A stretch of DNA of 42,451 nucleotides from a virus: positions 1 to 42,451 of IMG/VR virus record IMGVR_UViG_3300046512_000212. One strand, written 5' to 3'. This document shows, one piece after another, positions 31,247-40,775 of the stretch. The position numbers and the translations under genes were made by a program. The notes below the pieces were generated by a model. The model was not told the origin of the DNA, searched no databases, and worked only from the letters and a program-made list of their open reading frames with translations. The first letter of the stretch is position 1; every line of letters begins with the position of its first letter.

Positions 31247-33721
31247 TTAAACCGGAAGTTCCATGTTCAGAGTCAACGACGTGAAGTCAGACACCAAGCC
31301 TAGAGAGAGCTCTGCGATGTCACTCCCCGTCATCAGTGTTCTGGTGAGGAAGATGTTGCTCGGCTCCGCAACGAAACGAGCCGAACCTGCAGCATCTGTA
31401 AGCCTCATAACATCAAATGAGAAGTCGGAGTTTAGATTGGCTACAGCCATATCCGAGATCTCTTTGGATTTTATCTCGTAGTCACTCAAGATACCTTGGG
31501 CCTTTTCAAAGGCACCCTGAGCATCTTGCATGATCATGTCTGACACAGTCTGACCAACAGCGCTGGTCAACCGCATCAAGTTGTCGGCTTGAGCCAAAGT
31601 AGCAAGGTTCTGACCAATACTCTGAGAGAGCATCTCAGGGTTCATGATCAGGAACGTAGCAACGATGGCGACAATATTGCCGACCTTCCTACCGAATGCT
31701 TCGATGGCCACAACCTGTACGATCTTGAACAGAATCATGCTGATCAAGATACTAGTCAAAGTTATCACAGCGATCGTCAGGGCGGACGCACCGGCCAGGC
31801 CAGCCGGCGGAAAGATGATCGTCAGGGCTACGATCAGGACGATGACGAAGATCTTGAAAAGGCCCGTCTGGTACCACTTCTGCTTGACGACCTGGTAGCA
31901 GTTGATCACCAGGAACAGCGATGCGGTGGTCATCTGGGCGCAGTCACGAGCCGACATTTCCCGCATCGTGTCGTAATGGATCGGGATGATGAAGCCCGAC
32001 TCGTCCAGGTCCTCCAGGGCGTCTTTGGCGGTGATTTCCACGAACTTGCCACCGTAGATGAAGTTGCGATGCACCAGGCCCCGTACACGGATGCGCTTCC
32101 AGCTGCTGGCGCTCAGCTGCCAGTAGATGATCAGATCGTCGGGCTGGGTGTCCGCTTCCAGGTACCCTAGGACCCCTCCGTAGATCTCGCCCCCGAAGAT
32201 GGACGTGGTCCCTGTGGTGAGCCAGACGTCTCCCTTCTTGGCGCCTGGTCTGGAAAGACCCGAGCCGGCGTCTTCCTTGATCGACTGCCAGCTGATCCGA
32301 GTGTCGTAGCTGAGCCCGTCGGAAGTCGCCTTGACCAGGATCTCGTTCGACGCCGCGGGAGTGTAAACACCAGTCGACGGCGGGGACGTGCCGGCGAGAG
32401 GGTTACCTGGATCGTCCTGGGCGGAGAGCCACTCAGCAAAGATCTGCTGAGCGATCGTGGCTTCTTCGACGTTGTCGCCCCACTGGTTGTAGGCGCTCTC
32501 GGCGTAGACCGCGGTCATCGCGATACGGCTGAAGAAGTTGTAGATGTACCGACGGGCCGACATCTCAGCCACATTTAGCGATACACCAGGCACCACATAG
32601 ACGTAGTCGAGGTCCCCTAGGTCGGGGTTTTCAGCCAGGTTGTCGACAAGTTCGTCGAACTTCCCACCATTCATGAGCTTCTTGTAGGCCTTCTTAGCCC
32701 ACTCATACTGGGTTGGAAGGTAGCTATCCGAGATGAATTGGTTGTCCACCCGCACCGGAATGGGGGGAAGGAAGTCACTCACCCACCCAGAGGTGTCGGT
32801 GATCTGGTCATCAAGCAAGGCTACGCCGGAGCCAACCTTGTAGATGAACACCCTCAAGGGCGAGTAGCCGACGACAATGGTGTCGGTCGTGTCGATACGG
32901 TAGGTCCGATCCAGGACCACATGGCCCGTTCCGTCGTCATGACCCAGCTGGTCCTGGTACATCACGCTGTGGCGGGAATAGACCACGCCTGAGCCGTCAT
33001 CACCCAGGAGCTGGGTCTTGGAGGAAACTCTGTGGGTTTCCGTCCAGGGCTCCGGAACAGTTCGTGGCGTGCTCGTGAAGCTGTCCTCGGTCCATCCGGA
33101 AGTCGAAGGAAAGGCGTCGCCTGCAAGCAGGGTCACTACCGATCCGGTCACGGTGGGGAGCGACTCAGCCACCTGCACTTCGTTGTAGGTCGCGCTGATG
33201 TAGACGGCAGCCTTGTCGAAGTTGGTAGGCGTGAAGCTGACGACCGAGGTGTCCGGCATCGTGATAACGATCTGGCCGGAGGTCTCGTCGAAGTCCGCTT
33301 CCCACTCCTCGTTGAAAACGGCGGGGGCGTTTTCAAGCATCCACTGCTCGGCCCAAATCTCCAGGTCAGCCGGCCCGACATGGATCGACTGAACCGAAAT
33401 GGTCTTACCTGGATCGACGGGGATGCTGTCGGCCACCGACGAAGGGCTGACGTCAGGGGCTGACGCCATGCCGCTGGAGGAGAAGCCTATCACGTCGGCG
33501 TAGTCGCTCTGAGCCCACCGGTAGTAGGCCCTCATCTTCATCCCAGGCCCGCCTAGGTACCCATCTCGGATCGCGTCACCCAGGGATGCCTTTGGATCCC
33601 CTGCAATCGCAGCACCAAGCACCACCGACTTGAGGTAGTCGGGGCGTTCGGCCTCATCGCCCGCCAGGTTGTAGCAGGTCGAGGCGACGTAGGTTTTCTT
33701 CTTCTTCTTGAAGAGCCCCAT
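31247..33721 (-). CDS. large virion protein with membrane-domain C-terminus
   Basis: 824 residues. It starts with a basic patch (MGLFKKKKKTY). Residues 20-600 are soluble, beta-rich and rich in Asp, Thr and Tyr. Residues about 620-705 contain three to four strongly hydrophobic segments (FVIVLIVALTIIFPPAGLAG, ALTIAVITLTSILISMILF, IVAIVATFLIM), clear membrane helices. This is unusual for a capsid protein and suggests an ejection protein that inserts into the host envelope, like T7 gp16 or N4 internal proteins. It starts 3 bases after the stop of the preceding virion gene, so the two are co-translated. Family name not recognised with certainty. Confidence 0.65.
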   Translation of the reverse strand: MGLFKKKKKTYVASTCYNLAGDEAERPDYLKSVVLGAAIAGDPKASLGDAIRDGYLGGPGMKMRAYYRWAQSDYADVIGFSSSGMASAPDVSPSSVADSIPVDPGKTISVQSIHVGPADLEIWAEQWMLENAPAVFNEEWEADFDETSGQIVITMPDTSVVSFTPTNFDKAAVYISATYNEVQVAESLPTVTGSVVTLLAGDAFPSTSGWTEDSFTSTPRTVPEPWTETHRVSSKTQLLGDDGSGVVYSRHSVMYQDQLGHDDGTGHVVLDRTYRIDTTDTIVVGYSPLRVFIYKVGSGVALLDDQITDTSGWVSDFLPPIPVRVDNQFISDSYLPTQYEWAKKAYKKLMNGGKFDELVDNLAENPDLGDLDYVYVVPGVSLNVAEMSARRYIYNFFSRIAMTAVYAESAYNQWGDNVEEATIAQQIFAEWLSAQDDPGNPLAGTSPPSTGVYTPAASNEILVKATSDGLSYDTRISWQSIKEDAGSGLSRPGAKKGDVWLTTGTTSIFGGEIYGGVLGYLEADTQPDDLIIYWQLSASSWKRIRVRGLVHRNFIYGGKFVEITAKDALEDLDESGFIIPIHYDTMREMSARDCAQMTTASLFLVINCYQVVKQKWYQTGLFKIFVIVLIVALTIIFPPAGLAGASALTIAVITLTSILISMILFKIVQVVAIEAFGRKVGNIVAIVATFLIMNPEMLSQSIGQNLATLAQADNLMRLTSAVGQTVSDMIMQDAQGAFEKAQGILSDYEIKSKEISDMAVANLNSDFSFDVMRLTDAAGSARFVAEPSNIFLTRTLMTGSDIAELSLGLVSDFTSLTLNMELPV

Positions 33722-33724
33722 GGA

Positions 33725-34705
33725 TCAGGTGAGCTCGTTATTCGTCTTGAGAGCGACCAGGATCGTCTGGAGGCTGGCGTTGTTGAAGGCGTCAGGGGGC
33801 AAGGTGCCCTCGTCCATCGACTTCTGCGTGATCCACGCATCGGTGAAGATCTTCGCCGCCTTGACCTCGGCGTCCCGCTTGTAGGACGTGATCTGCTGGC
33901 TGTAGAGGTCCTTCTGCTTGCCCACCGAACCAGTGATGGCAGTGCCATCTGCCCGGTTGTCCAGCGTCTGAGCGCGTTGAACCTCGGTCTGCTCTTTGAC
34001 CAGTTTGATCTGTTCTCCGACCAGCTGAACCTGCTGAGGGAGACCGTTGGCGAGATTGTAGAGGGCCGTGTCGCGAGCGACCGTTTCCGTCGACACCTTG
34101 AGGACGGCCAGGTTGGTTTCCGCCACATTCAACGCCAGTTGCTGCGGAAGAAGGGAGTTCAGATTGTAGAGGCCGGTGTCGTAGGCAACGCCCTCTGTGG
34201 CCAGCTTCATCTTCGTCAGGGCGTAGGTCGCCTTGGAGAGTTGGGCGTCGGTCTGGGCCTTCTGCAGCTCGACCTTGGCGATGGCCAGTCCAACTCGGGC
34301 GGTGATCAGCTGAACACCAGCGATCTGGGCCTGGACCTGGGCAGCCAGGGCTTGCCAGTAGGCGGTGTCCTTGCCGAGCAGGAACTGTACGGCGTTGCTC
34401 ATGGCCCCTTCGGTCAGAGCGATGAACGCCTTGGTGTACTCAGCTCCGCTGATGCGATTGGCTTTGAATTCGCCGGTCAGGTGAGCCTTGAAGCCGGTCA
34501 TCAGCACGTCGAACGTGCCGGCGCCGTCGACCACTCCGGTAGTGAGATCAGCGTTCGTGAGCTTGGTCACGGCGGTGTAGAGCGGGCCAGTGGTCGCCGG
34601 AAGTTGATATTCCGCACCACCCATGTCCGGAACGTCGATATCGAAGTCCACACCGTTCGTCAGAGCGGTGAAGGCGGCGTTAGCGACAACGTCAGATGCG
34701 GCCAT
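33725..34705 (-). CDS. helical virion protein with internal repeat (N4 30-kDa region)
   Basis: 326 residues, AGAAAGACC upstream of ATG. The first 60 residues are a folded start; residues 100-250 are long helices. Within them is a duplicated segment of about 35 residues: AYDTGLYNLNSLLPQQLALNVAE and ARDTALYNLANGLPQQVQLVGEQ each follow a similar helix. The pattern 'DT.LYNL...LPQQ' suggests a repeated hairpin of helices. It is in the position of the N4 30-kDa virion protein (gp54). No enzyme motif. It follows a terminator, so it is likely to have its own promoter, although no leader motif is present upstream. Confidence 0.65.
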   Translation of the reverse strand: MAASDVVANAAFTALTNGVDFDIDVPDMGGAEYQLPATTGPLYTAVTKLTNADLTTGVVDGAGTFDVLMTGFKAHLTGEFKANRISGAEYTKAFIALTEGAMSNAVQFLLGKDTAYWQALAAQVQAQIAGVQLITARVGLAIAKVELQKAQTDAQLSKATYALTKMKLATEGVAYDTGLYNLNSLLPQQLALNVAETNLAVLKVSTETVARDTALYNLANGLPQQVQLVGEQIKLVKEQTEVQRAQTLDNRADGTAITGSVGKQKDLYSQQITSYKRDAEVKAAKIFTDAWITQKSMDEGTLPPDAFNNASLQTILVALKTNNELT

Positions 34706-34729
34706 GGGTAGGTCTTTCTAGGAAAAGCC

Positions 34730-34751
34730 GCCCTCCCCAACCAGGGAGGGC
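34730..34751 (-). terminator. rho-independent terminator after the 248-residue gene
   Basis: GCCCTCCC (34730-34737) is complementary to GGGAGGGC (34744-34751) with a 6-base loop. On the minus strand it is followed by GGCTTTTCC. It lies 16 bases after the stop of the preceding minus-strand gene. Confidence 0.75.
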
Positions 34752-34767
34752 GTATTTCAAGCGTCGA

Positions 34768-35514
34768 TCAGTCGATGCTGCCGGCGGCGGCTTGGGCCGT
34801 GGCCAGGCGTGCCAGTTCGGCCGGGGTCAGCGGTTCCAGGACTTCGATGGCGAATTCCCGGGCGTCGCTGGTCTCGGTCCTGATGCTGCCGGTGCGACGA
34901 TCGCGGGTCGTCCGGATGTTCACGAAGCGGCGCTCTTCCAGCATCGTGTAGATGCAGTAGGGAACGTGGAAGCCGTCCTCGGTCGCCTCGCCGAAGGGCA
35001 CGAACTTGCGGACGGTGCCCAGGTACTCGTTGGCGATCGTGAAGATCTCGCCGTGCAGGTCCTTCTTCTTGGGATCCATGCAGGTGACCCGGATGCGGAT
35101 CAGGCGCATCTGCTCGTCGTGGATCCGCTGGCGCAGCGACATCTTCGGAGCGTTCGAAGGCTGGCCGGTGAAGGCGTTGGTCTCGACCTGGTTCACGGCC
35201 GGCGCTTCTTGCACAGGCTCGACGAGTTCGTCGTCTTCGTCCGGTTCCTGGACATCTTCCACCTCGTCGAGCTTTTCGTTGATGCGCTTGCGGAGGGTCT
35301 CGACGCCGATGTTGTTCGAGAATTCCACGCCCAGCAGGCGGGCTCGGTTCATCAGCAGCTCGCGTTCGGCGGCCGGATCCGGCACCGGGACGATCGGAGC
35401 ATCGTCGACCGCAGGAGCAGCGGGAGAGGTGGTCTGGCCGGCCGGAGGAACTGCTCCGCCCGAGAAGAGACCGGAGCCACTCTTGGTTTGTTCGTCTTGG
35501 TTCTGGTTATCCAT
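34768..35514 (-). CDS. conserved-looking N4-type structural protein
   Basis: 248 residues, AAGGA seven bases upstream. The N-terminal 45 residues are Gln/Pro/Ala-rich and disordered, and contain KSGSGLFSGG. Residues about 48-85 look like a small HeH/LEM-type helix-extension-helix domain (RELLMNRARLLGVEF then VETLRKRINEKL). An acidic linker (EVEDVQEPDEDDELVEP) leads to a beta-rich C-terminal domain (about 125-235) with a Cys-containing strand and FVPFGEATEDGFHVPYCIY. Its place directly after the major capsid gene suggests a capsid-associated protein, perhaps a decoration or head protein; N4 has a structural gene in this slot. The function is not established by sequence. Confidence 0.6.
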   Translation of the reverse strand: MDNQNQDEQTKSGSGLFSGGAVPPAGQTTSPAAPAVDDAPIVPVPDPAAERELLMNRARLLGVEFSNNIGVETLRKRINEKLDEVEDVQEPDEDDELVEPVQEAPAVNQVETNAFTGQPSNAPKMSLRQRIHDEQMRLIRIRVTCMDPKKKDLHGEIFTIANEYLGTVRKFVPFGEATEDGFHVPYCIYTMLEERRFVNIRTTRDRRTGSIRTETSDAREFAIEVLEPLTPAELARLATAQAAAGSID

Positions 35515-35573
35515 TGGTCCTTGGATCCATAAGTCGAGGTGATTTGAATATAGGGTACTGTATACAGAAAAAA

Positions 35574-35595
35574 GGGGAGGCCAACAGGCCTCCCC
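35574..35595 (-). terminator. canonical terminator after the major capsid gene
   Basis: GGGGAGGCC (35574-35582), loop AACA, GGCCTCCCC (35587-35595), a perfect 9-bp stem. On the minus strand it is followed by six T (35573-35568). It begins 24 bases after the capsid stop. A 10-bp palindrome CTGTATACAG (35558-35567) follows on the minus strand and an AT-rich stretch (35541-35552) that could hold a late promoter for the next gene. Confidence 0.92.
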
Positions 35596-35619
35596 TCTCT
35601 ATTCTGTCGTCGCCCCGCT

Positions 35620-36813
35620 TTACAGGGGAGCCACGGTCAGGATCATGCCCATGCGTTCCGGACGCTTGATCAGGATGCCGTAGTACCACTTGATCGAGCT
35701 GAAGCCGGTTTCGCCGTAGGGGTCGTTGCGATCCGCGGTTTCCTTGCCCGGCATCTTGGTCATGACCTCGAACTTCACGGACTTGCCGTCGGTCTGGAAA
35801 CCGATGGTGGTCCACGAGTCCTCGCCCAGCACCAGCATGGGGTAGACGTTGTACTTGCTGCCGGAGAACCGGTAGCCCGGGTTGGTGCCGATGGTGGCGC
35901 CGAGGCCGGCCCAGTTCAGCATTTCCGGGACCTGGACGATCCGGAAGGCGTCGACGGTGCCGATCTCGCCGTTCAGGACGGTGCCGGCGTCGCCGTAGCG
36001 CTGGACCGGGATGAAGGCCCGCTCGTTGTGCAGATCCTTCATCGCCTTGATGGTCGGAACCAGTTCCGAACCGATGAACATCACCCGGGCGGCCGGCAGG
36101 GTCTTGGTGTCGATCAGGCGCGAGCCGGTGATCACCGTGGTCTGCTTGGGCGTGCGGTTGTCGGTCAGGATCTGATCGAGACGCATCAGGTTGGCATAGC
36201 TGACGATCGAAGGCGTAGCGCCTTCGGCGGTCACGGTGCCCTTGGTGGTCGCGGCGCCGGCGTAGACGATGACGCCGACAGCGGCCAGCAGGTCTTTCTG
36301 CAGAACCGCCTCGGTCAGCTGGACGGCGCCGTTCATCAGCTCGGTGGACAGGTGGTCCATCAGCTCGGCGTCGGTGTCGAAGTCCAGCGATTCCTGGGTG
36401 AATTCGGTGAAGAAGCCGAACTTGAAGATCGAGCCTTCCCGCTGGATACGGGTGAAGCCGACCCGGTTCACCCGGCCGCCGCCTTCGGTCAGCGTCGGCA
36501 TCTTGGCGGTGATGGTGCCCACGTCCTTGGACGAACCGTACAGGTTGCCGTTGGAGATGGTGGCGCCGGCCGCGTCGATGCCCTGGTCGCTGATGTTGCG
36601 ATCGTCCAGCAGCGGGACGTATTCGAAGACCTTGATCGTCTTGCCGTAGTTCTTCGGCATGTTGATGACCGAGGCCAGCGGAGTGAAGTACTGCTCCTTA
36701 CGGGCGGTGATGATGGCCTTCTTCAGGTAGAAGAAGGTCTCCATCTGGGTGCCGTTGCCGCCAGCGTCGATCGACGACTTCGAGCCACCGTAGGGGTTGT
36801 TGTAGTTCAGCAT
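35620..36813 (-). CDS. major capsid protein (N4 gp56 type)
   Basis: 397 residues (N4 gp56: about 400), ATG with AAAGGA nine bases upstream. The sequence has the features of N4-like capsid proteins: a short N-terminal arm ([10 protein letters not shown]), an acidic/aromatic long helix region ([21 protein letters not shown]), glycine-rich loops, and an HK97-fold-like mix of strands and a spine helix (about 160-180). Gene order supports it: scaffold-like gene just upstream, portal further up, and a strong terminator directly downstream. The Asp/Gly-rich loop around [21 protein letters not shown] may be an E-loop or A-domain insertion. The assignment rests on order, length and general resemblance. 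Confidence 0.85.
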   Translation of the reverse strand: MLNYNNPYGGSKSSIDAGGNGTQMETFFYLKKAIITARKEQYFTPLASVINMPKNYGKTIKVFEYVPLLDDRNISDQGIDAAGATISNGNLYGSSKDVGTITAKMPTLTEGGGRVNRVGFTRIQREGSIFKFGFFTEFTQESLDFDTDAELMDHLSTELMNGAVQLTEAVLQKDLLAAVGVIVYAGAATTKGTVTAEGATPSIVSYANLMRLDQILTDNRTPKQTTVITGSRLIDTKTLPAARVMFIGSELVPTIKAMKDLHNERAFIPVQRYGDAGTVLNGEIGTVDAFRIVQVPEMLNWAGLGATIGTNPGYRFSGSKYNVYPMLVLGEDSWTTIGFQTDGKSVKFEVMTKMPGKETADRNDPYGETGFSSIKWYYGILIKRPERMGMILTVAPL

Positions 36814-36841
36814 TGGACTGTGTCCTTTAGCCTGTGGCCGC

Positions 36842-38071
36842 CTAGAGACGACCGTTGAATTGTTTCAGGAAATCGTCGTCCGACAGGGAGAGAGGGTTGA
36901 CGAATTCCTGAGCGGTGGCGGGGGTGGCTCGCGTGGCGGAAGCTGCGCTGGCAGCGCCTGCATTGGCGACCGGAGACTTAGGAGGAACGACCCTGGTCGC
37001 CACCGCCTCGGGTGCAGCCTTGCTTGCCACCGGGCCGGGTGGTGCGAGAGCTTCCGTGGGTGCGGTACCTGAGCGCTTCTCGATCAGGTCGGTGAATGCG
37101 CCAGCTGCGGTGAGCTGGTCGCCGACGACCTTGTAAGCCTGCAAGAACGGGGTGCCGGCGGGAAGAGAACCGAGGGTCTTCTGGCGGTCCACTTCAGCGA
37201 CGATACGGTCGTAAATACCGTATTCCCGCTGGTCATGGATTAGCGCCATGTTCTCGGGGCTTTTCCAGAGCACATCCTTGCTGGCTTGATCCCAGGTAGA
37301 ATTGATGACCTGAAGTGTGGCCTTCCCGTCTGGAGTGGACCCGAGGTCGTCCAGAGCGGAACGGAAGTTCACTTCTTCATCAGTTACCTGGTGATTGCCT
37401 TCCAGATATGCCGGCTCAGAGGAAGTATCGATCTCCAAAGGATCGATACCGCTCTCCTTGATGAGCTTCTTTATCGCTTCCGGGTTCTTCTTGTCCAGGT
37501 CAATGAGGAAAGAAAGTTTCCCTTCATCGATATTGTTGTTCTGAAGCATGGTGAGCGACTTCCGATGAGGAACAAGTTCCTGCATCTTCCGCGTATAGTT
37601 CGCCCCCATCTGCATCAGCTGGACAGCTTCCGCCGGATCCTTCAGCTGGATCGTCTTTCCGTTCGCTTTGAACGGGGTCATGATCTGCTTGTAGAAGCCT
37701 TCATAGTCGGCGACGGCCGCATCAGCCTCGGCAGCGGCGGCTTCAGCAGGAACCAGGGTAGGATCAGCGGGGTCCGCTTCGCCAGCCGGTTTGGCTTCAG
37801 CCGAACCAGCAGGGTCAGCAGCAGCTGGCTTTGCGGCGGGGTCGACGACAGCGGCCGGGTCCGCTTTCGGATCGGCAACGACCACCGGAGCTTCGGGCTC
37901 GGCAGCGATGGCGGGGGTCTCCACCGCAGCAGCAGCAGGATCCACGACGACTTCAGGGGCGACCACGGCAGCCGCACCAGGCCCCGTCATTCCCATGATG
38001 TCCTCGTCGGACATGCCCAGGTAGCTCTCCCCTTCGACGGGGTCAGCGGCAGCAGCCGCCTCCCCGCTCAT
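36842..38071 (-). CDS. scaffold-like protein (N4 gp57 position)
   Basis: 409 residues. The first 115 residues are Ala/Val/Pro/Asp-rich low complexity. Residues 120-310 are helical and charged ([35 protein letters not shown]), with a block like [15 protein letters not shown] around 300. The C-terminal 80 residues are again Ala/Pro/Thr-rich, ending in a short hydrophobic-acidic segment ([18 protein letters not shown]). Helical core plus disordered ends, and the place between portal-side genes and capsid, are typical of scaffolding proteins, which guide capsid assembly and then leave. The start overlaps the previous stop as ATGA. Confidence 0.7.
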   Translation of the reverse strand: MSGEAAAAADPVEGESYLGMSDEDIMGMTGPGAAAVVAPEVVVDPAAAAVETPAIAAEPEAPVVVADPKADPAAVVDPAAKPAAADPAGSAEAKPAGEADPADPTLVPAEAAAAEADAAVADYEGFYKQIMTPFKANGKTIQLKDPAEAVQLMQMGANYTRKMQELVPHRKSLTMLQNNNIDEGKLSFLIDLDKKNPEAIKKLIKESGIDPLEIDTSSEPAYLEGNHQVTDEEVNFRSALDDLGSTPDGKATLQVINSTWDQASKDVLWKSPENMALIHDQREYGIYDRIVAEVDRQKTLGSLPAGTPFLQAYKVVGDQLTAAGAFTDLIEKRSGTAPTEALAPPGPVASKAAPEAVATRVVPPKSPVANAGAASAASATRATPATAQEFVNPLSLSDDDFLKQFNGRL

Positions 38072-38403
38072 TCGTCACCGCCTTCACCGCGGGCTTCTTC
38101 GATCGCCGCTTCCAGGTCGGGCATCGTCCGCTCGGCGTGGGCGCCCATCTGGACGCAGGACGACAGGAAGCGCTTCAGGTGGCCAGAGGCCTGGGCCATG
38201 CCCAGAGCGTCGGCTCGTTCCTCGGCGCCCAGAGCCGGATCCCCCGACTCCTGGACGAAGCGGGCGGCGTCGTGGAGACAGAAACCGTCCAAGATCAGCT
38301 TCTTGAACTCGGTGTTCTGGGCCAGTCTGATCGCCATTTGACGGGTCGCAACCAGCGTCTTGGCATCGATCAGTTGTTGTTCCAGTTGGTGAAGGTCGCT
38401 CAT
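38068..38403 (-). CDS. small protein between portal and scaffold genes
   Basis: 111 residues, AAGGA twelve bases upstream of ATG. It is helical and polar: HQLEQQLIDAKTLVATRQMAIRL, then a His/Asp-containing middle and an acidic C-terminus ([12 protein letters not shown]). It overlaps the scaffold start as ATGA, so its translation is coupled to scaffold. No family recognised; a head-assembly role is likely from context. Confidence 0.7.
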   Translation of the reverse strand: MSDLHQLEQQLIDAKTLVATRQMAIRLAQNTEFKKLILDGFCLHDAARFVQESGDPALGAEERADALGMAQASGHLKRFLSSCVQMGAHAERTMPDLEAAIEEARGEGGDE

Positions 38404-38426
38404 GTGTCTAACTGGTCCTTAGACGT

Positions 38427-38435
38427 TTCAGGATG
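38427..38435 (-). promoter_or_regulatory. CATCCTGAA leader motif, copy 7
   Basis: Exact copy on the minus strand, ending 23 bases before the start of the 111-residue gene. The gap between this motif and the portal stop includes an AT-rich stretch (TTCTATAAAAACAAC on the minus strand, 38454-38440) that could be a late promoter for the capsid genes. Confidence 0.5.
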
Positions 38436-38459
38436 GATGTTGTTTTTATAGAACTTCGG

Positions 38460-40775
38460 TCAGTAGACCGGAGCCTCAGCCTGTAGTGGCGGAGTTTGGA
38501 TCGGCGTGTCAACTCTTAGCGCCGGATGTTCAAGCGTATTGGAGTGCGCTTGTTGTTGGGTCAGTTCGTTATACCCGACGGCAGCCTCAATATCCGGCTT
38601 GCTCTGATCTGGCTTACGCGGTGCGAGAAGGGCTTTTGTGACCGTCAAGTCCTGGTTGCCTCGGGCCTGAGCCCCTTGTCTATCCAGGTCTCTGGCGTGC
38701 TTAGTGCCCGTTTCCTGCTCGACGTAGTCGAGGTCGTTCTTGTCCTTCTTGGACGAGGCTTCGGCTGCCCTGGCGTTGTTCAGAGCAATCGACGACCTGA
38801 GCTCTTCGATCTCCAGCTCGGCCTTCTTGAGGGCCAGCTGCTTGAGCTGCTCCTCCATGGGATCAGGCTCGGGCTTGTAGGTTCGCAGCCTGTGAGCCAG
38901 GGCTGGCATCCGCTTCAGGTCGGCGATCTCAGCCATGAGCATCATGGCCACGCCTGGAGGGGCATTGGGACCGATGGTCTGGGTCATCATGCTCAGGTCC
39001 TGAGCCTTGGCGGCGTCGACCTCGGCCGTCGAAATGTCGACGATCAGGTCGAAGTTGCCGGCCAGGTCCTCACGGTTGACTGTGATGAACTTGTTTTTCT
39101 CCTCCTGCCCGGCCGTGTCGTAGGTGCTGGGAGCATCCTTGGCGCCGGATTGCTGAGACGGAGACAGCTGGACGTACTGGGCGTTGGTCACCCGCACGAC
39201 CTCCTTCTCCGACAAGAAGGCAGCGTTCATCGACGTGAACTTGTTGCCGACCTCGCACATGCCTTGAGCCAGCCGGCGAAGGATCGACATCTCTCTCTTG
39301 GCCGCGGCATCCATCACGCCCTTGGCACCCGTAGCGGTGTCGCCATAGGCGTTGCCCGACATGCCGCCCGAGAACGACTTGACCCCCGTCAAGGCCTCGG
39401 CCTCGGCGTTCTGGAGGTTCAGCATCACCATCGCCGACTGAGGCAGCTCCGGGAACTTGTGCTCGATGATGCCGTTGGTCGGGTTCTGGTTCGGATTGAA
39501 CTCGTAGTCGTCGCCGGCCTCGTATTTGCGCTTGTTCAGAGCGTCGAGCATCCCCTTGGACATGCCTCGTTGGCCGTTGGCCGACTTGCCCAGCAGGTCG
39601 ATCATGCCCCGGGTGACAGCGCCCAGGATCTTCTGGTTGTCCTCCAGAAGCTCAGCGTCCGGCTCGCCGAAGGCATCCCGCTTCACCGGCAGGTAGGGAA
39701 CCAAGACGAAGGGCAGAGCCTGGTCCGGGAACGGATTGCGCTCCATCCGGATGATGGTGTCGCCGATCCAGGTGCAGACCACTGGCACGAGCACGCCGTC
39801 ACCCTCGACGTCGTAGAAGCCCCAGTACTCGTAGGCGACGACCTTCTTCCGAGCCAGGTCCCGGAACTGGGCCGCCTCGGTGGTGTTGCTGGCGTGATCC
39901 GTCGCCGTGACCGGCGTGCTGGTCTCCCAGTTCACCAGATGGAGGTTCTTGTATCGCTCGGGATACTTCTTCAGCTCGGCCTGGTTGGTCTCGAACGAGA
40001 CGATCGCGAACAGCGCCTTGCTGAGGTCGCCGTTGCAGGTCGGATCCAGGTAGAAGTTCTGGGGGTTGATGACCTCGACGGTCGGGCGGTTCTCGACGAC
40101 CTTGTCGACCACGACGACCTGGGTGCTGGTTTGCACCGCGTAGGTGGCCTCGCCGGTCTCGTCGTAGTAGTCGATCGCCTCCTGCAGAGCGGCCGGCGTC
40201 TTGTTCGAGTAGGTGTGCGGGTCCTCGTTCCGCAGCTGCAAGGCTTCCTGGAACTGCTGGACCTGCTCATCGCCATCAAGGCGGAAGTAGGTGTAGACCG
40301 GGGCCTTCTGCTTGACCTTGACGGTGTTCCGGCACCAGCCGACTCGAAGCACCGAAGTGCCTTCGTCCACCGTCGAGCGGACGTAGTCGTCGATGAACTT
40401 GACCCGGTTGATCTTGGTGCGGAACTGCCAGTTGAGCACCAGCTCATTCTGCTTGGCCGACTCCTCGTCTTCCCAGGAAACCGGGTCGATCTTGTAGAGC
40501 TTGTTCGAGCCAAGGAACGGTTCGGACAGGGCCGAGTAGCGCCACTCCGCCTGACGACGGATCAGCTTGGGCTGGACGCTGGATCGACCCTTGACCTTCT
40601 TCGGAGCAGCGGTGCCCCGAACGAACATCATGTCGTTCCAGCCGTTGATCTTCGTCATCTGGGAGTCGTGAGACGGCTTAGCCATCTCAAAGTCCTGCTT
40701 CAGTTGCAGGAGAGACGGCTCTTTAGCCCAGGACGTCAGCTTGTGAGCCTGCGAAGGGTCAAGAGTATGGTCCAT
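38460..40775 (-). CDS. portal protein (N4 gp59 type)
   Basis: 771 residues (N4 gp59: about 763). Features of large podoviral portals: an N-terminal helical start, an early conserved stretch ([19 protein letters not shown]), a wing region with many Asp/Asn, a central crown/stem block ([30 protein letters not shown], about 305-335) and a C-terminal barrel-like helical tail with long Glu/Lys/Gln stretches (about 640-720). In N4-like phages the portal precedes scaffold and capsid in late order, as here. It forms the ring at one capsid vertex, binds terminase and passes DNA. Start overlaps the Rz stop as TGATG. Confidence 0.88.
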   Translation of the reverse strand: MDHTLDPSQAHKLTSWAKEPSLLQLKQDFEMAKPSHDSQMTKINGWNDMMFVRGTAAPKKVKGRSSVQPKLIRRQAEWRYSALSEPFLGSNKLYKIDPVSWEDEESAKQNELVLNWQFRTKINRVKFIDDYVRSTVDEGTSVLRVGWCRNTVKVKQKAPVYTYFRLDGDEQVQQFQEALQLRNEDPHTYSNKTPAALQEAIDYYDETGEATYAVQTSTQVVVVDKVVENRPTVEVINPQNFYLDPTCNGDLSKALFAIVSFETNQAELKKYPERYKNLHLVNWETSTPVTATDHASNTTEAAQFRDLARKKVVAYEYWGFYDVEGDGVLVPVVCTWIGDTIIRMERNPFPDQALPFVLVPYLPVKRDAFGEPDAELLEDNQKILGAVTRGMIDLLGKSANGQRGMSKGMLDALNKRKYEAGDDYEFNPNQNPTNGIIEHKFPELPQSAMVMLNLQNAEAEALTGVKSFSGGMSGNAYGDTATGAKGVMDAAAKREMSILRRLAQGMCEVGNKFTSMNAAFLSEKEVVRVTNAQYVQLSPSQQSGAKDAPSTYDTAGQEEKNKFITVNREDLAGNFDLIVDISTAEVDAAKAQDLSMMTQTIGPNAPPGVAMMLMAEIADLKRMPALAHRLRTYKPEPDPMEEQLKQLALKKAELEIEELRSSIALNNARAAEASSKKDKNDLDYVEQETGTKHARDLDRQGAQARGNQDLTVTKALLAPRKPDQSKPDIEAAVGYNELTQQQAHSNTLEHPALRVDTPIQTPPLQAEAPVY

